Made by a program: the position numbers and the translations under genes | Part shown: one piece after another, positions 56,706-64,000 of the stretch | How positions within the stretch are numbered: position 1 is the first letter of the stretch | How the letters are laid out: each line of letters starts with the position of its first letter | From: Acholeplasma sp. OttesenSCG-928-E16 | GTDB taxonomy: Bacteria; Bacillota_I; Bacilli_A; Acholeplasmatales; Acholeplasmataceae | Assembly: GCA_030266845.1 (NCBI GenBank) | Contig: JAJDIT010000003.1 | Location: 1-64,000 of the forward strand | Reading direction: 5' to 3' | Length of the DNA: 64,000 bases | Notes under the pieces: model-generated | Told to the model about the DNA's origin: nothing | The model's input: the letters and a program-made list of their open reading frames with translations, nothing else | Database searches by the model: none

Positions 56706-58508
56706 TTATACCTCCGCTGCAGGTCTAGTGGCGATTGCTCTAACTGGACATGCCTTTTTACAAGCACCACAAGATATACATATGTTTAAATCTATTTCAT
56801 GAAGAGACCTTGGCTCACCATTTATTGCTTGAACTGGACAATTTGTCTTGCATTTGCCACATCCAATACACTTATTATCAATATAATATTTGGTCAAATC
56901 GCGGCAAACTCCTGCTGGACAATACTTATGAAGAACGTGCGCCTCATATTCTTCTCTAAAGTGTTTAAGTGTTGATAATACTGGATTTGGAGCAGATTGT
57001 CCTAACCCACATAAAGAGGTTTCTTTAATGGTTTTCCCTAATTCTTCTAGACGATCCAAATCTGCTAGAGTTCCTTCCCCTTTACAAATTTTATCTAATA
57101 TTTCAACCATTTTTTTGGTACCTTCGCGACATGGAGTACACTTACCGCATGACTCTTCAACGGTAAAATCTAAATAAAATCTAGCCACATCGACCATACA
57201 ATTATCTTCATCCATAACGATCATTCCGCCAGAACCCATCATTGAATCCAGTTTTATTAAGTTATCAAAATCAATTTCAGTATCTAGGTGTTTTTCTGTT
57301 ATACATCCACCAGAAGGCCCTCCTGTTTGAACAGCCTTAAATTTTCTCTTGTTAGGAATTCCTCCCCCAATATCAAAAATTGCCTCTCTAAGTGTTGTTC
57401 CCATTGGAATTTCAATCAACCCAGTATTAACAATCTTACCTCCTAGAGCAAACACTTTTGTCCCACTAGATTTAGAGGTTCCAATTGATTTAAACCAGTC
57501 TGCCCCTTTTAAGAAAATAACTGGAACGTTAGCGAAAGTTTCAACATTGTTAACGTTAGTTGGTTTTCCCCATAATCCAGAAACTGCTGGGAATGGAGGT
57601 TTTAATCTAGGCATACCTCTTCCACCTTCAATTGAGGCAATTAATGCTGTTTCTTCCCCACAGACAAACGCTCCTGCTCCAAGTCTTAACTCAATATCAA
57701 AACTGAACTCGGAACCGAAAATATTTCGCCCTAATAGGCCATATTCTCGCGCTTGATCAATTGCGATATTTAGTCTATCGATGGCAACAGGATATTCTGC
57801 TCTAACATATATATACCCTTGATCAGCACCAATGGCATATCCACAAATTGCCATTGCTTCTAAAACAGAATGCGGGTCACCTTCTAATATTGCTCTATCC
57901 ATAAACGCACCTGGATCTCCCTCGTCTGCATTACATATTACATATTTTTTTTCAGAAACAGAGTTAGCGGCGAACTGCCATTTCAAGCCTGTTTGAAATC
58001 CTCCGCCGCCCCTTCCTCTAAGGCCAGAGGCTTTAACCTCATCAATTACTTGTTGAGGGGTCATCTCGGTTACCGCTTTACCTAAAGCGAGATAACCATC
58101 TTTAGCAATATACTCTTTGATATCCATTGGGTTAATCTTTCCACAATTCCTAAGAGCGATTCTTTTTTGTTTAGCATAAAAATTTAGATGGCTGAAGTTT
58201 TTAATTCTTCTTTTATCAATCGGATCCTTTACCATTAGTTTTTGAACAGGTCTTCCTTTTAAAACATGTTCTTCACAGATTTCTCTAACATTTTCCACTT
58301 TAACATGTGAATAAAAAGTTCCTTCTGGATAAATAATTACGACGGGACCTTTTTCACATAACCCAAAACATCCAGTAAAAACAGTTGATACATCATCAGA
58401 AAGTTGCATCTCTTTTAAAACTTTTTCAAACTCTTCCTTTATTTTTGCGGAGTTACTACTCATACAGCCGGTTCCACCGCAGATTATTATTTGCATTCTA
58501 TCTAACAT
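56706..58508 (-). CDS. hydB: hydrogenase NADH-oxidising subunit HydB (NuoF-like)
   Basis: This 600-aa protein has an N-terminal thioredoxin-like [2Fe-2S] domain (about 5-95), then the NuoF core. The NADH/FMN loop is Arg-Gly-Arg-Gly-Gly-Gly-Gly-Phe-Gln-Thr-Gly (about 165-175), with Cys-Gly-Glu-Glu-Thr-Ala following. The [4Fe-4S] site Ser-Cys-Gly-Lys-Cys-Thr-Pro-Cys comes next. Two C-terminal ferredoxin clusters (Cys-Ile-Gly-Cys-Gly-Lys-Cys and Cys-Ile-Ser-Cys-Gly-Ala-Cys) end it. It passes electrons between NADH and HydA. GGTGAT lies before the ATG, eight bases after the small [2Fe-2S] gene. Confidence 0.97.
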   Translation of the reverse strand: MLDRMQIIICGGTGCMSSNSAKIKEEFEKVLKEMQLSDDVSTVFTGCFGLCEKGPVVIIYPEGTFYSHVKVENVREICEEHVLKGRPVQKLMVKDPIDKRRIKNFSHLNFYAKQKRIALRNCGKINPMDIKEYIAKDGYLALGKAVTEMTPQQVIDEVKASGLRGRGGGGFQTGLKWQFAANSVSEKKYVICNADEGDPGAFMDRAILEGDPHSVLEAMAICGYAIGADQGYIYVRAEYPVAIDRLNIAIDQAREYGLLGRNIFGSEFSFDIELRLGAGAFVCGEETALIASIEGGRGMPRLKPPFPAVSGLWGKPTNVNNVETFANVPVIFLKGADWFKSIGTSKSSGTKVFALGGKIVNTGLIEIPMGTTLREAIFDIGGGIPNKRKFKAVQTGGPSGGCITEKHLDTEIDFDNLIKLDSMMGSGGMIVMDEDNCMVDVARFYLDFTVEESCGKCTPCREGTKKMVEILDKICKGEGTLADLDRLEELGKTIKETSLCGLGQSAPNPVLSTLKHFREEYEAHVLHKYCPAGVCRDLTKYYIDNKCIGCGKCKTNCPVQAINGEPRSLHEIDLNICISCGACKKACPVRAIATRPAAEV

Positions 58509-58516
58509 ATTATCAC

Positions 58517-58885
58517 CTATTTCTTTACTGAGTGTAAACTGTATTTTTCTAGTTTCTTACCATTAACTAAATGTGACTCTATTATCTCATTAACTTTTGT
58601 TTTATCTAGGTTGCAATAAATAATATTTGTTCCATCTGGTTCAATAACTTCCGCTATCGGTTCAAAAGCACATTCGCCCATGCATCCGACTTGAGTTACA
58701 GTTACATCCTTAATTCCGTTCTTATCTAGTTCCTCAATGAACTGATTTAAAATTTTTCTAGCTCCAGCAGCAATTCCGCAGGTCCCCATTCCTACTTGGA
58801 TTCTTCTACCGTTTTTAGAAATTCTGACATTCATTTTTTTTAACGTGTCATCTCTTAGTTTCTGTAATTCCGCTAATGTTTTCAT
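58517..58885 (-). CDS. thioredoxin-like [2Fe-2S] protein
   Basis: This 122-aa protein has the fold and Cys pattern of NuoE-like ferredoxins: Met-Gly-Thr-Cys-Gly near 34 and Val-Gly-Cys-Met-Gly-Glu-Cys near 71-77. Similar small genes stand before hydB in many Clostridia hydrogenase clusters. It probably carries electrons to HydB or aids its assembly. Confidence 0.9.
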   Translation of the reverse strand: MKTLAELQKLRDDTLKKMNVRISKNGRRIQVGMGTCGIAAGARKILNQFIEELDKNGIKDVTVTQVGCMGECAFEPIAEVIEPDGTNIIYCNLDKTKVNEIIESHLVNGKKLEKYSLHSVKK

Positions 58886-58889
58886 AATT

Positions 58890-59432
58890 CTACTCTCCTC
58901 GACCTAGTTTATTTAAATTAAAATCTATGTATTCTTTTAGGCTTTTTGCAATTTCTCCAATCATGAGCATTTCTCGTTCAATGAAAAGTTCTTTTTTGCT
59001 GATCTCAAATCTATCACTATCAGTTATATGAATATATTTAAATTCTTCCACCTCATCATTGATAAGAATTGAGTAAATCATTTCAGATAACTCCCCTAGT
59101 TTTGGCCTATCAATATGGTTTAAAGTTAATCTTGCTTTAATTTTTGTTCCTATGTTTATTTTTGAGCTAATATTGAATGTTCCATCCGTCTGTTCAGTAA
59201 TCATTTTAAAAAGTGATAACCCCAATCCTATTTTCCTTACTGTTTTTGTTGTATAAAACGGGTCTAGGGCTTTAGATATTTCCTCGTTAGTCATTCCAAT
59301 ACCATCATCCTCAATGATTATTTCTAAATAATTGTTTTTTTTGTTTTCTTCAACTAAAACAACTATATTTTTAGCTTTAGCCCTAATTGAATTTTCCACA
59401 ATATCAAATATTGTTAATGACAACTCATCCAT
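58890..59432 (-). CDS. histidine-kinase-type ATPase (no phosphoacceptor domain)
   Basis: The ATG at 59432 (Met-Asp-Glu-Leu-Ser) is chosen over an upstream TTG because it starts the ATPase domain. The domain has an N box (Asp-Ile-Val-Glu-Asn-Ser), Asp-Asp-Gly-Ile-Gly-Met (G1) and Gly-Leu-Gly-Leu-Ser-Leu (G2), but no His-containing dimerisation domain. A C-terminal helical part of about 60 residues follows. It overlaps the PHP gene by eight bases. Such proteins are common in [FeFe]-hydrogenase clusters of Firmicutes, but their function is not known. A regulatory role is likely. Confidence 0.88.
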   Translation of the reverse strand: MDELSLTIFDIVENSIRAKAKNIVVLVEENKKNNYLEIIIEDDGIGMTNEEISKALDPFYTTKTVRKIGLGLSLFKMITEQTDGTFNISSKINIGTKIKARLTLNHIDRPKLGELSEMIYSILINDEVEEFKYIHITDSDRFEISKKELFIEREMLMIGEIAKSLKEYIDFNLNKLGRGE

Positions 59433-60135
59433 TAAAGTACCTAAAGAAAGCCTCAACCGTTAGTTCTTCTAATTCTAGATAGTTATAACTTTCCCTTTCT
59501 TGGATTTCTACTATATTATGTGCATCCGAATTATATATGATTGGATATTTCATTAATTGATGTTTTTTGATAAAATCATCAGAGGTATCATTTTTTGTAA
59601 CTTCAACACCATTTATTTTTATATCATTAATATAATCTATTCCACTATCTTTATTTCTATTAACGTGGGCTAAAAAAATTAAGTGTCGATAACCTTTTAG
59701 TAATTCTATAACCTTTTTATAACCTATTGATATGGGAGCCGATAGTTTATAAGGGTACAACATTACAGTCTCATCGTAAATATCAGTTATCATTTGTTCG
59801 CCATATTTCTTAGTATCAAATGGCACTTTGACAATAAATTTTTCCAAAACACTATCGAATTTAATAGCATCATCAAACGAATAAAAGTAAACCACCATAT
59901 GAAATCTTTCAGCAACACTTATTTCAATCCCTGGAATTACTAAAAAATCATAACTTTTCCTTAATTCATTAATAACACTTAGTTGTTTTGCCGACCCATG
60001 ATCGGTAATGGCAATTATATCTAGTTTTTTAAGCATTGCCATATTTAAAATATTATTTGGAGTCATCAACTCATTAGCGCACGCCGATAAGCATGTGTGA
60101 ATATGAAGATCATAATAATATTTTTTTTTACTCAT
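59425..60135 (-). CDS. PHP domain metal-dependent phosphoesterase-like protein
   Basis: This 236-aa PHP domain has Tyr-Asp-Leu-His-Ile-His-Thr-Cys-Leu-Ser near 8-16, Ile-Thr-Asp-His-Gly-Ser near 43-48, Pro-Gly-Ile-Glu-Ile-Ser near 67-72 and a C-terminal Asn-Ser-Asp-Ala-His. These are the metal ligands of PHP phosphoesterases. It overlaps both neighbours by eight bases. PHP genes recur at this place in hydrogenase clusters. The substrate is unknown. Confidence 0.92.
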   Translation of the reverse strand: MSKKKYYYDLHIHTCLSACANELMTPNNILNMAMLKKLDIIAITDHGSAKQLSVINELRKSYDFLVIPGIEISVAERFHMVVYFYSFDDAIKFDSVLEKFIVKVPFDTKKYGEQMITDIYDETVMLYPYKLSAPISIGYKKVIELLKGYRHLIFLAHVNRNKDSGIDYINDIKINGVEVTKNDTSDDFIKKHQLMKYPIIYNSDAHNIVEIQERESYNYLELEELTVEAFFRYFNG

Positions 60136-60463
60136 ATAAACCTCTATTATATAAATCTAAAACTACTTCATATGACTTTAGTTTGGTTATAATCAAAACA
60201 ATGTCATTTTCATCTGCTTTTTTGATGATTTCTGGAACGACCACTTCACACTCTGATAATATGACAACTTTTATATCACACATTACTGCACAAGCAATCG
60301 TGTTTAAACTATTGATAAGTGTAATTAAGGCATTGTCGGGTTTGGAACTTTTGATAGCTGCACTCAAAAGATCAGTTTGATATATTCCATTGAAATGTTC
60401 ATTATTTATATCAAAACTTGTTAGTAGAGAGTATTTTTCATTGAGTATTTTCTTTATTTCCAT
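60128..60463 (-). CDS. DRTGG-like small protein
   Basis: This roughly 111-aa protein has the size and strand order of DRTGG domains, with a hydrophobic core Ala-Val-Met-Cys-Asp-Ile-Lys-Val-Val-Ile-Leu-Ser. The Asp-Arg-Thr-Gly-Gly motif itself is not kept. The ATG at 60463 has GGAG six bases upstream; an in-frame ATG at 60475 contains that site. It overlaps the ATPase gene before it by about 26 bases. It probably senses or binds a ligand. Confidence 0.7.
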   Translation of the reverse strand: MEIKKILNEKYSLLTSFDINNEHFNGIYQTDLLSAAIKSSKPDNALITLINSLNTIACAVMCDIKVVILSECEVVVPEIIKKADENDIVLIITKLKSYEVVLDLYNRGLYE

Positions 60464-60881
60464 CGTTTTCTCCATAGTAAAACCATAGTTTTATATGAGT
60501 CCCTTCTTTTGATGACTCAATTTGCATCGCATCGGCAGACTTTTTAATATTTGATAATCCCATCCCTGCTCCAAAACCGTTAACACGGGCTTCTTCATCA
60601 GCGGTGGAATACCCTTCTTGCATCGCAAACGATATATCGGCAATGCCGGGTCCTTCATCAATAAATGCCAAAAATATATATTTATCATCCATTAAGAAAT
60701 CAACATATCCTCCAACAGAATGAATAACGATGTTAATTTCGGCTTCATAAGCGGCGGCACTAACTCGTTTAATAAAATTTTTAGAAAGATTTTTTTTCTT
60801 TAGTGTTCTTTTGATTTGAATGGAGGCATCCCCCGCTAAATCAAATCTTCTAGGCAGAACAACATATCTTTCTTTAATCAT
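60438..60881 (-). CDS. RsbW-like ATPase (anti-sigma/serine kinase type)
   Basis: This 147-aa GHKL-fold protein has the N-box region Ala-Ala-Tyr-Glu-Ala-Glu-Ile-Asn-Ile, Asp-Glu-Gly-Pro-Gly-Ile (G1), and Gly-Phe-Gly-Ala-Gly-Met-Gly-Leu (G2). It has the size of anti-sigma-factor kinases such as RsbW or SpoIIAB. It overlaps the DRTGG gene before it by eight bases. No anti-anti-sigma gene is nearby. It recurs in Firmicutes hydrogenase clusters. Confidence 0.88.
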   Translation of the reverse strand: MIKERYVVLPRRFDLAGDASIQIKRTLKKKNLSKNFIKRVSAAAYEAEINIVIHSVGGYVDFLMDDKYIFLAFIDEGPGIADISFAMQEGYSTADEEARVNGFGAGMGLSNIKKSADAMQIESSKEGTHIKLWFYYGENDGNKENTQ

Positions 60882-61257
60882 GCTTTGTTAAGCCTCTTAC
60901 GTTTTTTTCGTAAAGCAAGCCATTGCTGTTGAACATTGTATGTTTAGTGCTTAGTAAAACAATACCCGCTTCAATCGCTTGATCAATCACTGTTTGAGCT
61001 GGAGTTTTACCACGAACCATCAATACAACACCAATATCTATTATTTCTGCTGATTTTATTGCCTGGTTAGTCGCAAGACCAGTAATAAGGATTGTTTCAT
61101 CTAATAAGTCTGAGTCGTTCATTCTATTTAGAATAAATAAAGTATCGCTCATGAGATCGGCGCTAAAAGCATACCTAATTGTTTTTTCTTCATCTAGATT
61201 CTCTGGAGTAAATACTTCACAATCCAATAGTTTAATTATTTCCTTTACTTTCAACAT
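60874..61257 (-). CDS. DRTGG domain protein
   Basis: The start at 61257 follows AGGAG by ten bases inside the end of hydC. The 127-aa protein is a DRTGG domain: Ile-Arg-Tyr-Ala-Phe-Ser-Ala-Asp-Leu-Met-Ser-Asp, Ile-Leu-Ile-Thr-Gly-Leu-Ala-Thr-Asn-Gln, and Arg-Gly-Lys-Thr-Pro near 84-88. Such domains occur beside CBS domains and in hydrogenase clusters and may sense nucleotides. It overlaps hydC by 26 bases. Confidence 0.85.
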   Translation of the reverse strand: MLKVKEIIKLLDCEVFTPENLDEEKTIRYAFSADLMSDTLFILNRMNDSDLLDETILITGLATNQAIKSAEIIDIGVVLMVRGKTPAQTVIDQAIEAGIVLLSTKHTMFNSNGLLYEKNVRGLTKHD

Positions 61258-61738
61258 TTTCTTTGAGCTCCTTGATAATCTCTTTAGTTTTTGAAACATC
61301 CGCATTACCATGAACTTCTCCATTGACAGTAAAAACTGGAGCTAGTCCACAAGCACCAATACATCTTGTTGTTTCAACGGTATAATTACCATCAGGAGAT
61401 GTTTCCCCCGATTTAGTTTTCAATTCATCGGTAATAGCATCTAAAATACCTTGCGAACCACGAACATAGCATGCAGTTCCTAAGCAAACACCTACACAGT
61501 TTTTCCCCTTTGGCTCAATAGAAAATTGGCTATAAAAGGTAACCACACTATTAATTTTAGCTATACTAATTCCGGTTTTTTCTGAAATCAATTTTTGAAC
61601 CACTATTGGAACGCAACCTAACCTTCTTTGTACATCGTGTAAAATCGGCATTAGTGGCCCTGTTGTGTCTTCATATTTTTTTACAGTCTCGTAAATAATG
61701 CTCTTTTTATCATCCGTAAGCACGAATTCTTTTCCCAT
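61232..61738 (-). CDS. hydC: hydrogenase subunit HydC (NuoE-like [2Fe-2S])
   Basis: This 168-aa NuoE-type protein has a helical N-terminal domain and the thioredoxin-like [2Fe-2S] domain with Cys-Leu-Gly-Thr-Ala-Cys near 84-89 and Cys-Ile-Gly-Ala-Cys-Gly-Leu-Ala-Pro near 127-135. It is the first gene of the operon, with AAGGGAG before the ATG. With HydB and HydA it forms the trimeric enzyme. Confidence 0.95.
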   Translation of the reverse strand: MGKEFVLTDDKKSIIYETVKKYEDTTGPLMPILHDVQRRLGCVPIVVQKLISEKTGISIAKINSVVTFYSQFSIEPKGKNCVGVCLGTACYVRGSQGILDAITDELKTKSGETSPDGNYTVETTRCIGACGLAPVFTVNGEVHGNADVSKTKEIIKELKENVESKGNN

Positions 61739-61782
61739 AAATAAAACTCCCTTGTATTGTATTAAAAAAACTTTTTTCGTTT

Positions 61783-61801
61783 TTATAATTACATTATAAC
61801 A
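61783..61801 (-). promoter_or_regulatory. extended -10 promoter and inverted repeat of the hydrogenase operon
   Basis: On the minus strand TGT-TATAAT (-10 at 61793-61798) gives an extended -10 promoter, with only a poor -35 (AATAAA). TTATAAT-GTA-ATTATAA (61783-61799) is a perfect 7-3-7 inverted repeat over the -10. A Rex-type TTGTGAA...TTCACAA site was looked for and not seen. Confidence 0.5.
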
Positions 61802-61905
61802 TAAGAATTTAAAGCTTTATTTTGAAAGCGGTTGCAGGTAAAAAATATGATACATTTAGAATAAAAGTAAACTATAGTTTTTTTGATATGTACTATTTTT
61901 TCCAA

Positions 61906-61940
61906 TAAAAAAATCACCTTATGATAAACATAAAGTGATT
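61906..61940 (-). terminator. intrinsic terminator after rpsI
   Basis: A twelve-pair stem AATCACYTTATG/CATAARGTGATT with a five-base loop (61912-61940) is followed by T's on the minus strand. Confidence 0.92.
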
Positions 61941-61955
61941 TTCTTAAAATCAATA

Positions 61956-62354
61956 TTAACGTTTTGAGAATTGAGGAGCACGACGTGCTTTTTTCAATCC
62001 ATATTTCTTTCTTTCTTTTGAGCGAGGATCGCGAGTGATTAACCCAGCAGGCTTTAAGATTTTTCTTAATTCAACATTAACTTCTAATAAAGCTCTGGTA
62101 ATACCATGACGGATTGCTCCCGCTTGACCAGAAATACCTCCACCATTTACATTAACTGTAATATCAAACTTACCTTCTGATTCAGTAAGTGTTAGTGGTT
62201 GTAAAACGTCTAGTCTAACTGCTGCTGAAGGAATGTATTCTTCAAATGGACGTCCATTAATTAAGAAAACTCCAGTTCCGGCAGTAAGAATAACTCTCGC
62301 CACTGAACTCTTACGACGTCCAGTACCTAAGTATTGTACTTTATTCTTTGCCAT
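61956..62354 (-). CDS. rpsI: 30S ribosomal protein uS9
   Basis: This 132-aa basic protein has [12 protein letters not shown], [16 protein letters not shown] and the C-terminal [11 protein letters not shown] tail that reaches the P-site tRNA. It is second in rplM-rpsI, four bases after rplM. Confidence 0.98.
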   Translation of the reverse strand: MAKNKVQYLGTGRRKSSVARVILTAGTGVFLINGRPFEEYIPSAAVRLDVLQPLTLTESEGKFDITVNVNGGGISGQAGAIRHGITRALLEVNVELRKILKPAGLITRDPRSKERKKYGLKKARRAPQFSKR

Positions 62355-62358
62355 TTAC

Positions 62359-62787
62359 TTATACCTCCAAAACTTCAGGCTTTTGAGCAGCATGTTTGTG
62401 CTCTGGCCCTGCATATACGAATAACTTCTTAGCCATTTGTGATCCTAAGACTGTGTGAGGTAACATACCAATAATAGCTTTTTCAACTATTCTTGTTGGA
62501 TGTTTCTTCATTACTTCTTTAGCAGGTGTCGATTTTAAACCTCCACTATATCCTGAGTGGCTATAGTACATTTTATCTGACCATTTTTTACCTGTTAATT
62601 TAATTTTTTCTGCATTAATTACGACAACATAATCTCCGCAATCTACATGTGGGGTATAGATCGGTTTATGTTTACCTTTTAATACGCTTGCTACTTCTGT
62701 AGCTAGGCGACCCAATGTTTTACCATCAGCGTCAACTACAAACCATTTTCTTTCAATGGTTTCTTTTTTAGCCATGTATGTTTTCAT
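62359..62787 (-). CDS. rplM: 50S ribosomal protein uL13
   Basis: This 142-aa protein has the uL13 segments Arg-Lys-Trp-Phe-Val-Val-Asp-Ala, Leu-Gly-Arg-Leu-Ala, Tyr-Thr-Pro-His-Val-Asp-Cys-Gly-Asp and Gly-Met-Leu-Pro-His. The ATG at 62787 has GGAGAAGGA upstream; the in-frame Met at residue 5 would also allow a full-length family start. Confidence 0.98.
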   Translation of the reverse strand: MKTYMAKKETIERKWFVVDADGKTLGRLATEVASVLKGKHKPIYTPHVDCGDYVVVINAEKIKLTGKKWSDKMYYSHSGYSGGLKSTPAKEVMKKHPTRIVEKAIIGMLPHTVLGSQMAKKLFVYAGPEHKHAAQKPEVLEV

Positions 62788-62839
62788 TCTTTTCCTTCTC
62801 CTTATTGTGGTTATAAGGGCTATTGTGGAATTTTGTACC
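62788..62839 (-). ncRNA. candidate L13 leader of rplM-rpsI
   Basis: The leader has a hairpin CCTTAT/ATAAGG (62800-62818) whose 3' arm covers part of the ribosome site, and the octamer CCACAATA occurs twice. Leaders bound by L13 are known in Firmicutes; the match to that family is by position and hairpin only. Confidence 0.4.
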
Positions 62840-62845
62840 TATATC

Positions 62846-62874
62846 ATAATACACTAAGTGTATAATTTTGTCAA
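62846..62874 (-). promoter_or_regulatory. sigma-A promoter of rplM-rpsI
   Basis: Perfect TTGACA (62869-62874), 17 bases and TATTAT (62846-62851) lie on the minus strand. Bases 62881-63047 upstream show no gene or clear structure. Confidence 0.85.
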
Positions 62875-63047
62875 ATCAATTCCAACTCTTTTTTTGACTC
62901 CTCCTAATAACATTCACTAATATTGTTAGCTTACTCATTATGCTTTATCATCTCTTGACTTAAAATCTTACAAACAACAGTTTTATTGATTTAAAATAAA
63001 TGCAATTAGGATATAGTTTCATTTTCACTTTATAGAGCCATTTTCCT

Positions 63048-63815
63048 TTATATCAACTCAACGATATCTTCGCAGTATTTGACTAATTTTTCTCTAACAC
63101 CAACCTTATGTCTCCAGTCTCTACTATCCCATCGTTCCTTTGAGAGGTCGTCTCCGCTATAGATGATTGCTCCATATTTTACTTTTCTAAACTTAGCAAC
63201 AGCTAGTATTGAAGCTTGCTCCATTTCTACGATGATTGCACCCTCTTTTTTCCTTCTTTTAATTTTTTCTTCTGTTTCGCGATAGAAGGCATCCGTTGTC
63301 CAAGTTTTACCAATCACAAAGTCTTCTTTTTGATCTTCTAAGTATTTTTTAATTGTATTTACTATTTTGGAATCTGCGTTTACTTGTCGACCAGGTTTTA
63401 GATAATGGTAACTAACCCCTTCATCTCTAATGGCACTATCGATCACGATTACCTTTCCAACAGTGATACTTTTATCTAGAGAACCCGCTCCTCCGCAAAA
63501 CATGATTCTTTTTGCGCCAAAAGCAATCGCCTCTTCTACTTGTCCAATACAAGCTGGGGCGCCCACTGATCCATGAACAATCGCAATATCCTTATCCTTA
63601 TACTTGAAAAAATGATAGGAGTTTTCTCCATTAATCGTCAAGTATTCCTCTATTTTATTTTTAAAAAATAAGTCATTTATAACTTCCTTAAAAAAACAGA
63701 TAATCACATTTGCCGGAAAATCATGTACTCCATACTTATCTACTACATATGATGGTTTTATTTTCCCCTCACCTTTAAAATCAAACTCTAGGATTGGGTA
63801 TCTTCTCTTACTCAT
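63048..63815 (-). CDS. nucleoside phosphorylase (PNP/UDP family)
   Basis: This 255-aa protein has the phosphorylase-I fold: Val-His-Gly-Ser-Val-Gly-Ala-Pro near 79 (phosphate loop), Phe-Cys-Gly-Gly-Ala-Gly-Ser near 105, and Val-Glu-Met-Glu-Gln-Ala-Ser for the ribose. It resembles uridine phosphorylase-like enzymes of nucleoside salvage. The ATG at 63815 is nine bases from AAGGGG; the ATG at 63824 touches that site. It overlaps the gene before it by eight bases. The base preference is unclear. Confidence 0.88.
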   Translation of the reverse strand: MSKRRYPILEFDFKGEGKIKPSYVVDKYGVHDFPANVIICFFKEVINDLFFKNKIEEYLTINGENSYHFFKYKDKDIAIVHGSVGAPACIGQVEEAIAFGAKRIMFCGGAGSLDKSITVGKVIVIDSAIRDEGVSYHYLKPGRQVNADSKIVNTIKKYLEDQKEDFVIGKTWTTDAFYRETEEKIKRRKKEGAIIVEMEQASILAVAKFRKVKYGAIIYSGDDLSKERWDSRDWRHKVGVREKLVKYCEDIVELI

Positions 63816-64000
63816 CGATATCATCCCCTTGTGACTTTTTTTGGTTTTTTCTTTTATTCATTTCGCTTTTAATTAAGTTAAAAATATGAATTGGAATTAA
63901 TGCTCCATTTAGGATAATTACTGAAACCATACTGGCATCAGGAATTAGTGCTTGCACAATTATTGCATATATTAAATTTATAGTACAGCCAATAATATTG
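63808..64000 (-). CDS. small membrane protein, C-terminal part (cut by window edge)
   Basis: 64 codons (63 residues and a TAA stop at 63808) are visible. They hold a hydrophobic segment, then Asn-Gly-Ala-Leu-Ile-Pro-Ile-His-Ile-Phe-Asn-Leu and a Lys-rich tail. The Asn-x-x-Leu-Pro-Ile/Leu pattern recalls the end of YgjV-like small membrane proteins, but this is a weak match. It is probably co-transcribed with the phosphorylase gene. Confidence 0.6.
   Translation of the reverse strand, partial: NIIGCTINLIYAIIVQALIPDASMVSVIILNGALIPIHIFNLIKSEMNKRKNQKKSQGDDIDE

Noticed and set aside
61740-61955. Rex operator before the hydrogenase operon
   Set aside because: No TTGTGAA...TTCACAA-like palindrome was seen; only an AT-rich inverted repeat overlaps the -10 box.
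62881-63047. Small gene upstream of rplM
   Set aside because: The only frame is about 20 codons with no ribosome site and no recognisable product.
1-64000. UGA read as tryptophan
   Set aside because: Several conserved genes end in TGA at their normal length and Trp is encoded by TGG throughout.
1-64000. CRISPR arrays, tRNA or rRNA genes, insertion sequences
   Set aside because: No spaced direct repeats, cloverleaf sequences, rRNA segments or transposase genes were found in the intergenic gaps, which are mostly short.

Overview
The window is AT-rich DNA from a low-GC Gram-positive relative (Bacillota/Mycoplasmatota). Nearly every gene lies on the minus strand. Gene order follows the Bacillus origin-proximal ribosomal superoperon closely: gltX, cysS, mrnC, rlmB, sigH, rpmG, secE, nusG, rplK, rplA, rplJ, rplL, ybxB, rpoB, rpoC, rpsL, rpsG, fusA, tuf. 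Beside it are rplM-rpsI, rpsF-ssb-rpsR and gdpP-rplI-dnaB, which are also near oriC in Bacillus. TGA is a stop (ybxB, tatD, hydA, the PHP gene) and Trp is TGG, so the Mycoplasma code is not used. The GdpP-L9 fusion, a DUF2779 protein, an [FeFe]-hydrogenase and Gln at the rifampicin position 526 of RpoB suggest a deep Mollicutes-like lineage (Izemoplasmatales, Acholeplasmatales or RF39-like). This is inference; there is no rRNA in the window.

Layout from high to low coordinates, i.e. in the direction of transcription. 64000-61950: end of a small membrane protein gene, a nucleoside phosphorylase, then rplM-rpsI. 61740-53290: a compact operon for a trimeric HydABC-type [FeFe]-hydrogenase. Two histidine-kinase-fold ATPases, two DRTGG-type proteins, a PHP protein and a [2Fe-2S] protein are interleaved with it, and a coupled ABC importer pair (binding lipoprotein plus permease, no ATPase) closes it. 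53090-41150: gltX, a large GLUG-type lipoprotein, a two-domain nuclease (DUF2779), cysS, mrnC, a P-type ATPase with a Lys/Thr-rich tail, rlmB, sigH. 41150-26030: rpmG-secE-nusG, three envelope/hydrolase genes, then rplKA, rplJL, ybxB and rpoBC. 25964-13340: the most unusual part. 13190-8910: rpsL-rpsG-fusA-tuf. 8820-1: tatD-pncC, rpsF-ssb-rpsR, gdpP::rplI-dnaB, a cytoplasmic GH20 hexosaminidase, a small membrane protein and a truncated lipoprotein gene.

The candidate undescribed system lies between rpoC and rpsL, where relatives keep these genes nearly adjacent. It is a divergent locus for six surface proteins. Four are on the minus strand (about 1641, 1028, 252 and 242 aa, the last three overlapping by ATGA). 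Two are on the plus strand (about 232 aa with a one-base frameshift, and 664 aa). Each begins with one hydrophobic segment, which in most of them ends in an A/G-[WY]-[FM] motif resembling the signal of SipW-processed TasA/camelysin proteins. The large ones add beta-solenoid, bacterial Ig-like, leucine-rich and GLUG-like regions. The divergent control region holds two good promoters, a structured leader on one side, an attenuator-like hairpin on the other and further palindromes.

Known ribosomal autoregulation is visible: an L10 leader with attenuator before rplJ, L1 target-like hairpins before both rplK and rplA, and structured leaders before rpsF and rplM. Near-consensus sigma-A promoters stand before most operons.
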